A stretch of 64,000 nt of DNA from Humibacter ginsenosidimutans (GTDB lineage: Bacteria > Actinomycetota > Actinomycetes > Actinomycetales > Microbacteriaceae): assembly GCF_007859675.1 (NCBI RefSeq), contig NZ_CP042305.1:3906001-3970000 (forward strand), written 5' to 3'. A program made the position numbers and the translations under genes. Below are positions 1 through 8,739 of this stretch, in pieces (within the stretch, counting starts at the first letter, position 1; every line of letters starts with the position of its first letter). The notes under the pieces were generated by a model. It was not told the DNA's origin. It ran no database searches and worked only from the letters and a program-made list of their open reading frames with translations.

Positions 1-610
1 CCGGTGTGGGCAGGAGGAGCAGCGAGCCGTCGCCCATCACGTCGTGAGCGTGCGTGAACGGCGCGATCGAGTCATCCTGCGCGGGCTTCGGGGTGACCGG
101 CACCCAGTCGAGGCCGGGAAGCCGGATGTGGTCGCGCAACAGGCCGTCGAGCACGGCGAACGGCTTGTCGACCGACTCGAGGTCGGTGCCGCTCACCAGG
201 ATCTGCGCCGACGAGGGAAGCTCCCGCAGCCCGCCGATGTGATCCTGGTGGAGATGCGACAGGATCGCGATGCGCACGTCGGCGATGTCGTGGCCGAGGT
301 CGTGCAACTGCTCGCTGAGCGTCGCGTCCTGCGGAATGTCGAACTTGGCGAGCCGGCGGTAGTTGTGACCGACCACGCCTCCTGGAAAGTATGTGGGGTC
401 GGTGACCGAGCGCCTGTCTTGACCCGTGTCGAAGAGCACCAGCCCTTTCTCGTGCTCGATCACGTACACGTTGATCGGTCGCGGACCGGTCCAGCGACGA
501 GACGTGTTCAGCCACCAGAGCAGCGGCGTGCCGTTGGTCTCGACGTGCTCCGGCCGGATCTGCACGCTCCCGGTGCTGATCACCGAGACCTTCTTCACCT
601 TGTTCATCAT
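1..610 (-). CDS. Metallo-beta-lactamase-fold hydrolase (partial, C-terminus outside window)
   Basis: The visible 203 residues begin MMNKVKKVSV and carry the metal-binding signature HLHQDH at about residues 119-124, preceded by the LVLFDTGQ strand typical of this fold. The sequence runs off the left edge just after PTPG, where the family has the next zinc-binding histidine. The N-terminus and spacing resemble N-acyl-homoserine-lactonase-like or other small ester/lactone hydrolases, but substrate cannot be told from this fragment. There is no signal peptide, so it is probably cytosolic. An AGGAGGA ribosome binding site lies directly before two consecutive ATG codons (610 and 607); the second has the better spacing. 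Two palindromes sit immediately upstream (623-648), suggesting a repressible promoter. The downstream part and any operon partner are outside the window. Confidence 0.85.
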   Translation of the reverse strand, partial: MMNKVKKVSVISTGSVQIRPEHVETNGTPLLWWLNTSRRWTGPRPINVYVIEHEKGLVLFDTGQDRRSVTDPTYFPGGVVGHNYRRLAKFDIPQDATLSEQLHDLGHDIADVRIAILSHLHQDHIGGLRELPSSAQILVSGTDLESVDKPFAVLDGLLRDHIRLPGLDWVPVTPKPAQDDSIAPFTHAHDVMGDGSLLLLPTP

Positions 611-622
611 TCCTCCTGATAG

Positions 623-648
623 ATGTCATGACATAGATGTCGTGACAT
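623..648. promoter_or_regulatory. Twin palindromic operator upstream of the MBL-fold gene
   Basis: Two 12-bp palindromes lie side by side: ATGTCATGACAT (623-634, perfect) and ATGTCGTGACAT (637-648, central mismatch only). Their centres are 14 bp apart. They begin about 12 bp upstream of the start codon of the hydrolase and just before its ribosome binding site, a position suited to a repressor. The arm pattern ATGTC/GACAT suggests a dimeric helix-turn-helix protein such as TetR, MarR or PadR, but the regulator cannot be identified from the window. Confidence 0.6.
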
Positions 649-705
649 CTATTGTGGGAAGGAGAGGCCCGGAAGTCAAGTCGGGTCGAGAATCCGCGGG
701 TGCGA

Positions 706-2157
706 CTACTCCCCGAGGGGGCCGGAGTGCTCGGCGAGGAACGAGTACAGCTCGGCGTCGTCCACCCCGGGGAAGGCGCCAGTGGGCAGCGGCGACAGGA
801 TGTGCGCGTGCAGTCGTGCGCTCGGCCACGCTCGGTCGGCCCACTCGGTCTCGAGTGAGGCATCCGCGCTGCGGCAGCAGGTGGGGTCCGGGCATGTCGA
901 GACGGCGCGGGCCGTGGTCTCCCGGCCGCGGAACCACTTGGCATCCGCGAACGGCACCCCGATCGTCACCGTGAAGCCGCCGTCGTCGCCGCGCCCGGTC
1001 TGTGTCGCACACCAGTATGTTCCGGCGGGCGTGTCGGTGTACTGGTACAGCTCGGTGGTGCGGTTCGTCTGCGTGAACGCATCGCGCGCGCTCCACTTCT
1101 TGCACACCAGCTGGCCCTCGATGGCGCCGGTGACGTCGGTGGGCAGCGGCAGCCCGTCGTTCTCGTAGCCCTTGTAGAGGGCGCCGTCTTCGCCGACCCG
1201 CAGAAAGTGCATCCGCATGCCGAGATGCACCGTGATGAGGTTCGTCAGCCGTAGGGATGCCGTCTCGTGCGTCACCCCGAACGCGTCGCGGAAGTCTTCG
1301 ACGGCCAGGTCGCGATCCTTCTTCGCCTCCTGCAGAAACGACACCGCAGCCGACCGCGGCATGAGGCAGCACGCCGCGAAGTAATTGATCTGCATGCGCT
1401 GCCGAAGGAACTCCGCATAGCTTTCCGGGCGCTCGTGGCCGAGCACGCGATGGGCGAGCGCCTGCAGGGCCATCGAGCGCAGTCCGTGACCGCCGGGAAT
1501 GGATGCCGGCGGCAGGTAGATGCGCCCGTTCTCCAGATCGGTGATCGACCTTGTCGACTTCGGCAGGTCGTTGACGTAGACCAGCTCGAACCCGAGATGC
1601 TTCGCCATGACGCTCACCTCGCGGTGGGTGAGCGCGCCCGAGACGTGCCCAGACGCCTTCACGTGCTCCTCCGCGAGGTCTTCGATGTCGGGCAGGTAGT
1701 TGTCGCGAGCGCGCATCCACTCGCGCAGCTCGGTGTTGGCGCGCCTGGCCTCCTCGGGCGTCGCGATCGCCTTGCTCGCCTGCCTGGCGAGCTCGCGGTG
1801 CAGGCCGACGAGCGCGGCGAGCGTGGGTGTCGGCGTGCCCTTCGTCGGCCGCACGACGGGCAGTCCGAGGGCGGTGTAGAGAGGGGATGCCTGTGCCCGG
1901 CCCAGTTCGAGCTCGTACGCCGTGCGCTCGTCCGGCGGCTCCGCCACCAGAAGGGTGGCGAGGTCGACGCCGATCGCGCTCGCGATCGACTGCAGCACGG
2001 TGAGCTTCGGCTCGCGCTTGCCGTTCTCGATCATGGAGAGCTGGCTCTGCGAAAGCCCCACTCCGTCGCTGACCTGCTCGAGGGTGAGCCCTGTGCGGGT
2101 GCGGAAGTGGCGGATTCGGTGGCCGATGGTGGCGATATCGGCGGTGTCGGCATCCAT
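706..2157 (-). CDS. ramB: RamB-type transcriptional regulator (XRE + IrrE/ImmA-like + C-terminal domain)
   Basis: The 483-residue protein matches the RamB (regulator of acetate metabolism) family in length and architecture. It has an N-terminal XRE helix-turn-helix (about residues 10-67, including the [16 protein letters not shown] recognition region). A central IrrE/ImmA-like domain contains AHRVLGHE (about 227-234), a degenerate HExxH motif. The C-terminal region of about 170 residues is typical of short-chain fatty-acyl-responsive regulators. In corynebacteria and mycobacteria RamB controls glyoxylate-shunt, acetate and gluconeogenic genes. Here it is divergent from pckG, fitting control of PEP carboxykinase. 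The start has a TAGCGT hexamer (2164-2169) 6 nt upstream, so the mRNA is probably leaderless, and an inverted repeat at 2173-2190 suggests autoregulation. Family assignment is strong; the regulon is inferred. Confidence 0.9.
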   Translation of the reverse strand: MDADTADIATIGHRIRHFRTRTGLTLEQVSDGVGLSQSQLSMIENGKREPKLTVLQSIASAIGVDLATLLVAEPPDERTAYELELGRAQASPLYTALGLPVVRPTKGTPTPTLAALVGLHRELARQASKAIATPEEARRANTELREWMRARDNYLPDIEDLAEEHVKASGHVSGALTHREVSVMAKHLGFELVYVNDLPKSTRSITDLENGRIYLPPASIPGGHGLRSMALQALAHRVLGHERPESYAEFLRQRMQINYFAACCLMPRSAAVSFLQEAKKDRDLAVEDFRDAFGVTHETASLRLTNLITVHLGMRMHFLRVGEDGALYKGYENDGLPLPTDVTGAIEGQLVCKKWSARDAFTQTNRTTELYQYTDTPAGTYWCATQTGRGDDGGFTVTIGVPFADAKWFRGRETTARAVSTCPDPTCCRSADASLETEWADRAWPSARLHAHILSPLPTGAFPGVDDAELYSFLAEHSGPLGE

Positions 2158-2163
2158 TCGTTC

Positions 2164-2190
2164 ACGCTATCAAAAGAATTGCGATTCTTT
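2164..2190 (-). promoter_or_regulatory. ramB leaderless promoter with inverted-repeat operator
   Basis: The minus strand carries the -10 hexamer TAGCGT at 2164-2169, 6 nt before the ramB ATG. Directly upstream is the inverted repeat AAAGAAT-TGCG-ATTCTTT (2173-2190), with perfect 7-bp arms in the -35/-10 spacer. Its core TTGCGA resembles the TTTGCAAA core reported for RamB-type regulators. Autorepression by RamB, and possible co-regulation of the divergent pckG, are inferences. Confidence 0.55.
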
Positions 2191-2329
2191 CGTGATCGTT
2201 TGTGCAGTCACATGCTCGAAGTCACGTCAGAGTGAAGAGGTCGGCGTTGCGCGAATGCCGACGCACACACCGAGATCCATGGCGTTCAGCACGCGAGAGC
2301 CGAAGCCGACCGACCCGAGAGACGACACG

Positions 2330-4300
2330 ATGACGATGACGCAGAGGCCGAGCGCACGAGCAGCCGCACAGACCAGCCGGACGGATGACGAGGGCACCGA
2401 CATCCGTCCGGCTTCACCTTCGGGCGACCGGCAGGCGCAGGGCCGTGAGCCCGCTCCGTCGCGTCTCGCCGTCGCGCAGGCCTACGCCGAGCACGGCTGG
2501 GACCTCGGCACCACCGACGCCGCGCTCGCCGCATGGGTGCTGGAGGTGGCCGAACTGACGCAGCCCGACGAGATCGTGTGGTGCGACGGGTCCCGCGCCG
2601 AGGCGGACCGACTCTTCAAGCTGCAGGTCGCGAACGGCCAGCTCATCAAGCTGAACCCCGAATGGCGGCCCGGCAGCTACCTCGCCCGCACCGACCCCAA
2701 GGATGTCGCCAGGGTCGAGGCCCGCACGTTCATCTGCTCGGAGAGCGAAGAGGATGCCGGCCCCACGAACAATTGGCGCGACCCCGCCGAGATGCGTGCC
2801 GAGCTGAAGGGCGTCTTCGCCGGCAGCATGCGGGGCCGCACGATGTACATCGTGCCGTTCTCGATGGGACCGCTGGGCGGCTCCATCTCGCAGCTCGGCG
2901 TCGAGATCACCGACTCGCCCTACGTGGTCGTCTCCATGGGCATCATGACGCGCATGGGACGCCGCGCCCTCGACCTCATCGAGGACGGTCGCACGTGGGT
3001 GCGCACCGTGCACAGCGTGGGCTACCCGCTCGTCGACGCCGAGGGCATCCACCGTCCCGAGGTCGCGTGGCCGTGCAACGACACGAAGTACATCGTGCAG
3101 TACCCGCAAGACCGCGAGGTGTGGTCGTACGGCTCGGGCTACGGCGGCAACGCGCTGCTGGGCAAGAAGTGCTTCGCGCTGCGCATCGCCTCGCAGATGG
3201 CGCGCGACGAGGGCTGGCTCGCCGAGCACATGCTCATCATCAAGGTGGTGTCGCCCGCCGGCCGCGCCCACCACATCGCGGCGGCGTTCCCGTCGGCGTG
3301 CGGCAAGACCAACCTCGCCATGCTGCGCTCGCAGTTGCCCGGATGGCGCGTCGAGACGATCGGCGACGACATCGCGTGGCTCAAGCCGGATGCCTCCGGT
3401 CGCCTTCGCGCGATCAACCCCGAGCGCGGCTTCTTCGGCGTCGCACCAGGCACGGGCGAGTCCACGAACAGGTCGGCCGTCGAGACGCTGTGGGGCAACA
3501 CCATCTTCACGAACGTGGCCCTGCGCGACGATGGCGACGTGTGGTGGGAGGGCCTCACCGACGAGAAGCCGGCGCACCTGATCGACTGGCGAGGCGAGGA
3601 GTGGACGCCGGATTCCGGCCGCACGGCCGCTCACCCGAACTCCCGGTTCACGGTGGCGGCTGAGCAGTGCCCGACCATCGCCGACGACTGGGAGGACCCG
3701 GACGGCGTGCCCATCGACGCCATCGTCTTCGGCGGACGCCGTGCCACGAACGTTCCGCTCGTGCTGCAGGCCAGGGACTGGAAGCACGGCGTCTTCCTCG
3801 GCGCGACCATCGCGTCGGAGCAGACCGCCGCCGCCGAGGGCACGGTCGGCGCGCTGCGCCGCGACCCGTTCGCCATGCTGCCGTTCTGCGGCTACAACAT
3901 GGCCGACCACTGGGGGCACTGGCTGCGCATCGGCGAGAAGCTCGGTGCGAATGCGCCGGCGGTGTTCCAGGTGAACTGGTTCCGCAAGGGGCCGGACGGA
4001 TCGTTCCTGTGGCCGGGATTCGCCGAGAACATGCGGGTCATCGCGTGGATCGTCGGGCGGCTGGAGCGAACGGCCGACGCGGTCGACGTGCCGATCGGCA
4101 GGGTTCCTGCGCAGGCGTCCCTCGACCTCGACGGGCTCGAACTGAGCGAGGATGCGCTCGAGCGCCTCTTCGACGTCGACCAGACCGCGTGGCTGGCCGA
4201 GTGCGACCTCACAGAGGAGTTCTTCGCCCGGTTCGGCGGCCGCGTGCCCGCCGCGCTGACGGCGGAGCTGGAGGCGCTGCGCTACCGGCTCACCCGCTGA
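2330..4300 (+). CDS. pckG: Phosphoenolpyruvate carboxykinase (GTP)
   Basis: This enzyme interconverts oxaloacetate + GTP and PEP + CO2 + GDP, the entry step of gluconeogenesis. The sequence is collinear with actinobacterial GTP-dependent PEPCK. Landmarks are [20 protein letters not shown] near residues 125-145, the kinase-1a loop FPSACGKTN with the reactive cysteine near residue 324, and the C-terminal block [10 protein letters not shown]. From ATG 2330 the protein has 656 residues, longer than the usual 605-622; the extra 40 or so N-terminal residues are polar and probably disordered. In-frame ATGs at 2255 and 2279 would lengthen it further, and none of these starts has a strong ribosome binding site, so the start is uncertain. 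It is divergent from ramB, implying acetate/gluconeogenic control. Transcription probably ends in the inverted repeat at 4356-4464. Confidence 0.93.
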   Translation: MTMTQRPSARAAAQTSRTDDEGTDIRPASPSGDRQAQGREPAPSRLAVAQAYAEHGWDLGTTDAALAAWVLEVAELTQPDEIVWCDGSRAEADRLFKLQVANGQLIKLNPEWRPGSYLARTDPKDVARVEARTFICSESEEDAGPTNNWRDPAEMRAELKGVFAGSMRGRTMYIVPFSMGPLGGSISQLGVEITDSPYVVVSMGIMTRMGRRALDLIEDGRTWVRTVHSVGYPLVDAEGIHRPEVAWPCNDTKYIVQYPQDREVWSYGSGYGGNALLGKKCFALRIASQMARDEGWLAEHMLIIKVVSPAGRAHHIAAAFPSACGKTNLAMLRSQLPGWRVETIGDDIAWLKPDASGRLRAINPERGFFGVAPGTGESTNRSAVETLWGNTIFTNVALRDDGDVWWEGLTDEKPAHLIDWRGEEWTPDSGRTAAHPNSRFTVAAEQCPTIADDWEDPDGVPIDAIVFGGRRATNVPLVLQARDWKHGVFLGATIASEQTAAAEGTVGALRRDPFAMLPFCGYNMADHWGHWLRIGEKLGANAPAVFQVNWFRKGPDGSFLWPGFAENMRVIAWIVGRLERTADAVDVPIGRVPAQASLDLDGLELSEDALERLFDVDQTAWLAECDLTEEFFARFGGRVPAALTAELEALRYRLTR

Positions 4301-4355
4301 CGCTGGAGTCACCGCGGCAGCGGCTGGCCGCTGACTCCTTCGCCTGACTCCCCGA

Positions 4356-4464
4356 GCGGAGAGTACGACGGGCTCAGTTTTCAGGGCTGGCATCGGGTCT
4401 GGCGGGAGCCGCGCTCGCGCGGCGGGGGCATGTCCCTGAAAACTGAGCCCGTCGTGCTCTCCGC
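4356..4464. terminator. Very long inverted repeat between convergent genes
   Basis: Arms of 31 nt (4356-4386 and 4434-4464) are complementary except for one position, which would form a G:U pair in one orientation. The 47-nt spacer is GC-rich and can itself fold. It lies between the 3' ends of pckG and the minus-strand ABC exporter, so it probably terminates both. The stem includes GGGCTCAGTTTTCAGGG. It is much longer than needed for a terminator and has no clear U-tract. Confidence 0.7.
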
Positions 4465-4470
4465 GACCCC

Positions 4471-6885
4471 TCAGACGAGCAGCTGGTGCTTCGCGAGCTC
4501 GCGGTAGAGCGGGGTCGTCTGCACGAGTTCGGAGTGCGTGCCCACTCCCACGACCCGGCCCTTGTCGAGCACGACGATCTGGTCGGAGTCGACGACCGTC
4601 GACAGCCGGTGTGCGATCACGATCAACGTGCGGTTCTCCGCCACCGCGTCGATGGCCTCGCGCATGAGCTGCTCGTTGCGTCCGTCGAGGCTCGACGTCG
4701 ACTCGTCGAGCAGCAGGATGGGCGGGGCGGCCAGCAGCGCACGCGCGATCGCGAGCCGCTGACGCTCGCCGCCGGAGAGCATCACCCCGTCTTCGCCCAC
4801 GGGAGCATCGAGTCCCAGCGGGGTGCGCTCGAGCACATCCGTGAGGTTGACGGCGTGCAGCACGTCGATGCACTGCCGATCCGAGGCGTTCGGCACCGCC
4901 AGCGTGAGGTTGTCCCGCAGCGAGCCGGCGAGCACGGGGGCGTCCTGTTCGACGTAGCCGATCTGCGCGCGAAGGTCTTTGCGATCGACGGAGCGGATGT
5001 CCAGCCCGCCCATCGAGATCGCGCCGGAGATCGGATCGTAGAACCGTTCGATGAGCGCGAGGATCGTGCTCTTGCCCGCTCCCGACGGCCCGACGAGCGC
5101 CGTGCGCCTGCCGCGCGGAGCCGTGAAGCTCACGCCGTGCAGCACTCCCTGGTCGGGGGAGACGACGGATGCCGTCAGCCCGCTCACCGACACCGCCGAC
5201 GTCGGAGCATCGTCGGTCGGCGTCCCGGCACGGGCTTCCGCCTCGGCGATGACGTCTTCGCCCTCGACCGCGTCGGTGACGATGGCGCTGCCTGCCGCGG
5301 GGGTGGATGCCGCGCCACGCCACGGCAGGCGGATGCCGCCGGTCGCCGTGTGCCGCTCGGCCTCGCGCAGCGAGCGTCGCGAGGCGTACTCCGTGTCCGC
5401 CGTGTTCGTGGACGGTTCGGTGCCGGCCGGCTGCTCGGTATCGACCGAGTGCTCGACGTCCGCAGGCCGTTCGGTCGGCGTCGGCCGGGTGTCCAGCTCG
5501 GCGGCCGCGGTGGGCTCTGTGCGCGGCGGAGCCGCCGACTCGCCCCCGCGGGGGAGCGAGATGGCGACGGTCTCGATGGAGGCTTCCGCCCGCTGGACGC
5601 CGTCCGCGCTCGCTGCCGCACCATACGGTGTCTCAGGCGACGCGACGGTCGCGGTGGGCGCGCCGCCGTGGGCTTCGTCTGCGGAGTCGTGCTCCGCGCT
5701 CTCCTCGGCAGAGCGCGCGGCCCTCGCGGCGACGACCGCGTCGGGGTAGGCGAAGTGCACGTCGGCGAAGGCGACGGCCGGGGCATCCGGATTGACAGCG
5801 GCGTTCGCCGGACCGACGATCACGGCGCGGCGATCGGCGGGCAGGTCGTTCGCGTCTTCGCTGGGCAGGTCGACGATCTCCTGGATGCGGCCGAGCGCGC
5901 CGAGCGCCGAGTTCACCGAGGTGAACGCGCCGAACGCCTGGCCCAGCGGCAGGATCATCATGAAGAGGAACAGGATGAACGCCACCAGATTGGCGACGGT
6001 GATCGCGCCGCTGGCCACGCGGAATCCGCCGACGCCGAGCACCACGAGGAACGACACCTGCATGGCGATGCCGGCGACCGGCACGACGAGGGCCGAGATC
6101 TTCGCCACCTTCACGCCCATGTCGTAGGCGGCCGTTGCATCCTTGTCGACCGCCTCGATCTCGCGGCCTGTCGCCCCCGCAGCGCGGATCGTGCGCACCG
6201 AGCTGATGGCGCGTTCGACGGATGCCGCCAGGTCGCCCACGCGCTCCTGCGCCTTGCGGCTGGCGATGCGGATGCGCCCGGACAGCAGCACGACCACCAC
6301 GATCGAGACCGCGATGACGAGCACGGTGAGGCCGAGCAGCACCGGATCGATGATGAGCATGGCGATGAGCGCGCCGAGGAATGTGAGCGAGCCGCCGATC
6401 GCCTCGACAAGACCCTGCGTGAGCACCGCTCTCAGCAGCGTGGTGTCGCTGCCGACGCGGGAGACGAGGTCGCCCGTGCGACGAGCGTCGAACTCGCTGA
6501 TGGGCAGATTGAGCATTCTCGCCACCAGACGTTTGCGCGACGACAGCACCACGCTCTCGCCCGTGCGCTGCAGCAGGTAGTGCTGGTAGCCCGAGATGAG
6601 ACCGGAGACGATCACCAGCACGACGAGACCCCACACCAGGCCGCCGAGCGTCTCGCCCTTCTGCACGATGTTGATCACCTGGCTCACGAGCAGGGGCTGC
6701 GCCAGGGAGGCCGCAGCGCCGAGAACGCTCAGCACCACCACCAAGGTCATGGTCGCCTTGTGCTCGAACAGGTAGGGAAGAAGCTGGCTGAAGGTGGCTC
6801 GCGGGCCGTCGTCTTTCACGGGACGGCCGAACGGACGGCGCGCGGGCGCGCTCGCCGCGGCGGAGCCGGGCGCGGGTGAACTCAT
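4471..6885 (-). CDS. ABC exporter, fused membrane and ATPase domains, with a large insertion in the ATPase domain
   Basis: An 804-residue half-transporter of the multidrug/lipid exporter type (ABC_membrane plus ABC_tran), expected to work as a dimer in the cytoplasmic membrane. The six-helix domain spans about residues 30-330. The ATPase begins normally with VAFADVHFAYP (about 371-381, A-loop Tyr 380), but about 180 Ala/Thr/Glu/Pro-rich residues (about 383-562) follow. The fold then resumes with VLHGVSFTAPRG and Walker A GPSGAGKST (599-607). The signature LSGGERQR (703-710), Walker B ILLLDEST (723-730) and H-loop His 759 are intact, so it should be active. Usual length is 580-620 residues. 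The ATG at 6885 has a GGAG 9 nt upstream; no upstream extension resembles the family. Substrate unknown. Confidence 0.92.
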   Translation of the reverse strand: MSSPAPGSAAASAPARRPFGRPVKDDGPRATFSQLLPYLFEHKATMTLVVVLSVLGAAASLAQPLLVSQVINIVQKGETLGGLVWGLVVLVIVSGLISGYQHYLLQRTGESVVLSSRKRLVARMLNLPISEFDARRTGDLVSRVGSDTTLLRAVLTQGLVEAIGGSLTFLGALIAMLIIDPVLLGLTVLVIAVSIVVVVLLSGRIRIASRKAQERVGDLAASVERAISSVRTIRAAGATGREIEAVDKDATAAYDMGVKVAKISALVVPVAGIAMQVSFLVVLGVGGFRVASGAITVANLVAFILFLFMMILPLGQAFGAFTSVNSALGALGRIQEIVDLPSEDANDLPADRRAVIVGPANAAVNPDAPAVAFADVHFAYPDAVVAARAARSAEESAEHDSADEAHGGAPTATVASPETPYGAAASADGVQRAEASIETVAISLPRGGESAAPPRTEPTAAAELDTRPTPTERPADVEHSVDTEQPAGTEPSTNTADTEYASRRSLREAERHTATGGIRLPWRGAASTPAAGSAIVTDAVEGEDVIAEAEARAGTPTDDAPTSAVSVSGLTASVVSPDQGVLHGVSFTAPRGRRTALVGPSGAGKSTILALIERFYDPISGAISMGGLDIRSVDRKDLRAQIGYVEQDAPVLAGSLRDNLTLAVPNASDRQCIDVLHAVNLTDVLERTPLGLDAPVGEDGVMLSGGERQRLAIARALLAAPPILLLDESTSSLDGRNEQLMREAIDAVAENRTLIVIAHRLSTVVDSDQIVVLDKGRVVGVGTHSELVQTTPLYRELAKHQLLV

Positions 6886-6988
6886 GGGGAGACTCCAGTT
6901 CGGGGGTGGCGAAAGGCTATCAATGCAGGCTGGGACCGGGCATCCCGCGGCACCGCGAATGTCGCCCGTCTGGGTTACTTTGGAACGC

Positions 6989-7915
6989 GTGCCATCACCG
7001 GTGATCGTCGCGTCCGACCTCGTCAAGCAGTACGACGAGGTGACTGCCGTGGGCGGAATCTCGTTCGAGGTCGCCCCGGGGGAGTCGTTCGGTCTGCTCG
7101 GCCCGAACGGCGCAGGCAAGTCGACCACCATGCGCATGATCGGCGCGGTGTCGACGCGCACGAGCGGGAGACTGGAGATCCTCGGCCTCGATCCCGATCG
7201 CAACGGTCCGGAGATCCGCGCGCAGCTCGGCGTCGTGCCGCAGGCCGACAACCTCGACGAAGAGCTCAAGGTGCGCGAGAACCTCATGGTCTACGGCCGC
7301 TACTTCGGTCTGCCGATGGCGCACGTGCGCAGCAAGGCGGATGACCTGCTCGCGTTCGCGCAGCTGCAAGACAAGGCGAAGGCGAAGGTCACCGACCTCT
7401 CAGGAGGCATGAAGCGGCGATTGACGATCGCGCGAGGGCTCATGAACGACCCGCGCATCCTGCTGCTCGACGAACCGACCACGGGACTCGACCCGCAGGC
7501 GCGGCACATCCTGTGGGACCGGCTCTTCCGGCTGAAGGAAGAGGGCACGACCCTCGTGCTCACCACGCACTACATGGATGAGGCGGAGCAGCTCTGCGAC
7601 CGGCTCATCGTGGTCGACAAGGGCACGATCATGGCGGAGGGCACTCCGGCGTCGCTCATCCGCGAATACTCGACGCGGGAGGTGCTCGAGTTGCGCTTCG
7701 GTGCCGATCGCAATGCGGCGATGGCCGAGCAGCTCAAGGGAGTGGGCGACCGTGTCGAGCCGCTGCCCGACCGGGTGCTCGTGTACACGGCAGACGGCGA
7801 GGCCGAGCTGGCGCGGCTGACCGATGCCGGCATCCGCCCGCTCACGTCGCTCGTGCGACGCTCCAGCCTCGAAGACGTGTTCCTGAGGCTCACGGGAAGG
7901 TCGTTGATCGAATGA
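6989..7915 (+). CDS. ABC-2 type exporter, ATP-binding subunit (NodI/DrrA-like)
   Basis: This 308-residue ATPase should energise the two membrane proteins encoded directly after it. Walker A GPNGAGKST is near residue 35, the signature is LSGGMKRR, Walker B is ILLLDEPTTGLDP, and HYMDEAEQLCDR follows the H-loop. A C-terminal regulatory domain of about 80 residues, as in DrrA/NodI proteins, ends at SLEDVFLRLTGRSL. The GTG at 6989 is chosen because TACTTT (6976-6981) lies 7 nt upstream, a leaderless pattern repeated across this window; an ATG at 6959 would add ten unconserved residues. It overlaps the next gene by ATGA. Substrates of this family include drugs, lipids and polysaccharides; nothing here decides. 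Confidence 0.92.
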   Translation: MPSPVIVASDLVKQYDEVTAVGGISFEVAPGESFGLLGPNGAGKSTTMRMIGAVSTRTSGRLEILGLDPDRNGPEIRAQLGVVPQADNLDEELKVRENLMVYGRYFGLPMAHVRSKADDLLAFAQLQDKAKAKVTDLSGGMKRRLTIARGLMNDPRILLLDEPTTGLDPQARHILWDRLFRLKEEGTTLVLTTHYMDEAEQLCDRLIVVDKGTIMAEGTPASLIREYSTREVLELRFGADRNAAMAEQLKGVGDRVEPLPDRVLVYTADGEAELARLTDAGIRPLTSLVRRSSLEDVFLRLTGRSLIE

Positions 7916-8739
7916 CGGCCACGGTGACGGGGTCTGCGGCGAGCACGACGGAGCTCGCGGCGAGGCCGCGGCGGTTCGGCGCGTGGTACGTCGCCGAGCA
8001 TCGGCTGCGCGTGATGCGCTCCTACGTGTCGACCGTGGTGATCGGCGCCGTCGGCACGCCGCTGCTGTATCTCATCGCGATGGGCATCGGGCTCGGCACG
8101 CTCGTCGGGTCGACCCCGATCGACGGCGTCACCTACCTGCAGTTCGTGGCGCCCGCGCTCATGTGCACGGCGGCGGTATCCGTCGCGGGCGAGGAGTTCA
8201 CCTACCCGGTGCTCTCCGGATTCAAGTGGAATCCCACCTTCGTCGGCATCAGCGCCTCGCCCATCACGCCCGGTCAGATCATCGACGGCATGGTCATCTC
8301 GGTCGTCGTGCGGGCGTTCGTCACGAGCGTCATCTACTGGGTGATCATCGTGCTGTTCGGCGCCATGACGGTGGGCGTCTCCGTGATCGGCGTGCTCGTG
8401 GCCACGCTGGTGGCGCTGGCTTTCGGCATCCCGATCATGACCTACATCTCCACGCTCGAGCGCGACACCGGTCAGATCGCGATGGTCATGCGGCTCGTGC
8501 TGCTGCCGCTCACACTGTTCTCCGGAACCTTCTTCCCCCTGTCGAGCATGCCGATCGGGCTGCAGTGGATCGGCTGGCTCTCGCCCATCTGGCACGGTAC
8601 GCAGCTCGCGCGAGCACTCAGCTACGGCACCGATGAGCCGGCCTGGCTGCTCGCGGTGCACGTGCTCTACCTGTTCGCGCTCATCGTGCCCTTCTGGCTG
8701 CTGTCACGGCGCATCGCCAAGCGGAGGCTCACCGCATGA
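7912..8739 (+). CDS. ABC-2 type exporter permease (first membrane subunit)
   Basis: A 275-residue integral membrane protein of the ABC2_membrane family with about six transmembrane helices. LYLIAMGIGLGTLVG (about residues 50-65) and the final segment LFSGTFFPLSSMPIGLQW are characteristic of NodJ-like permeases. It overlaps the ATPase gene upstream and the second permease gene downstream by ATGA, so the three are translationally coupled and probably form one exporter. The gene is about 30% different in composition of residues from its partner and is not a simple tandem duplicate, though both share the same family motifs. Substrate is not deducible. Confidence 0.9.
   Translation: MTATVTGSAASTTELAARPRRFGAWYVAEHRLRVMRSYVSTVVIGAVGTPLLYLIAMGIGLGTLVGSTPIDGVTYLQFVAPALMCTAAVSVAGEEFTYPVLSGFKWNPTFVGISASPITPGQIIDGMVISVVVRAFVTSVIYWVIIVLFGAMTVGVSVIGVLVATLVALAFGIPIMTYISTLERDTGQIAMVMRLVLLPLTLFSGTFFPLSSMPIGLQWIGWLSPIWHGTQLARALSYGTDEPAWLLAVHVLYLFALIVPFWLLSRRIAKRRLTA

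Noticed and set aside
706..2157. XRE + ImmA-like protein as antitoxin or phage regulator
   Set aside because: Length, domain order and divergence from pckG fit RamB; no toxin or phage gene is adjacent.
2414..5323. 969-codon open frame on the minus strand opposite pckG
   Set aside because: It is antisense to PEPCK and part of the ABC exporter, has no family resemblance and is Arg/His-rich. Long antisense frames are normal at this GC content.
4486..6879. 797-codon plus-strand frame opposite the ABC exporter
   Set aside because: The minus strand has full ABC motifs; the plus frame shows only composition-driven repeats of Arg, Asp and His.
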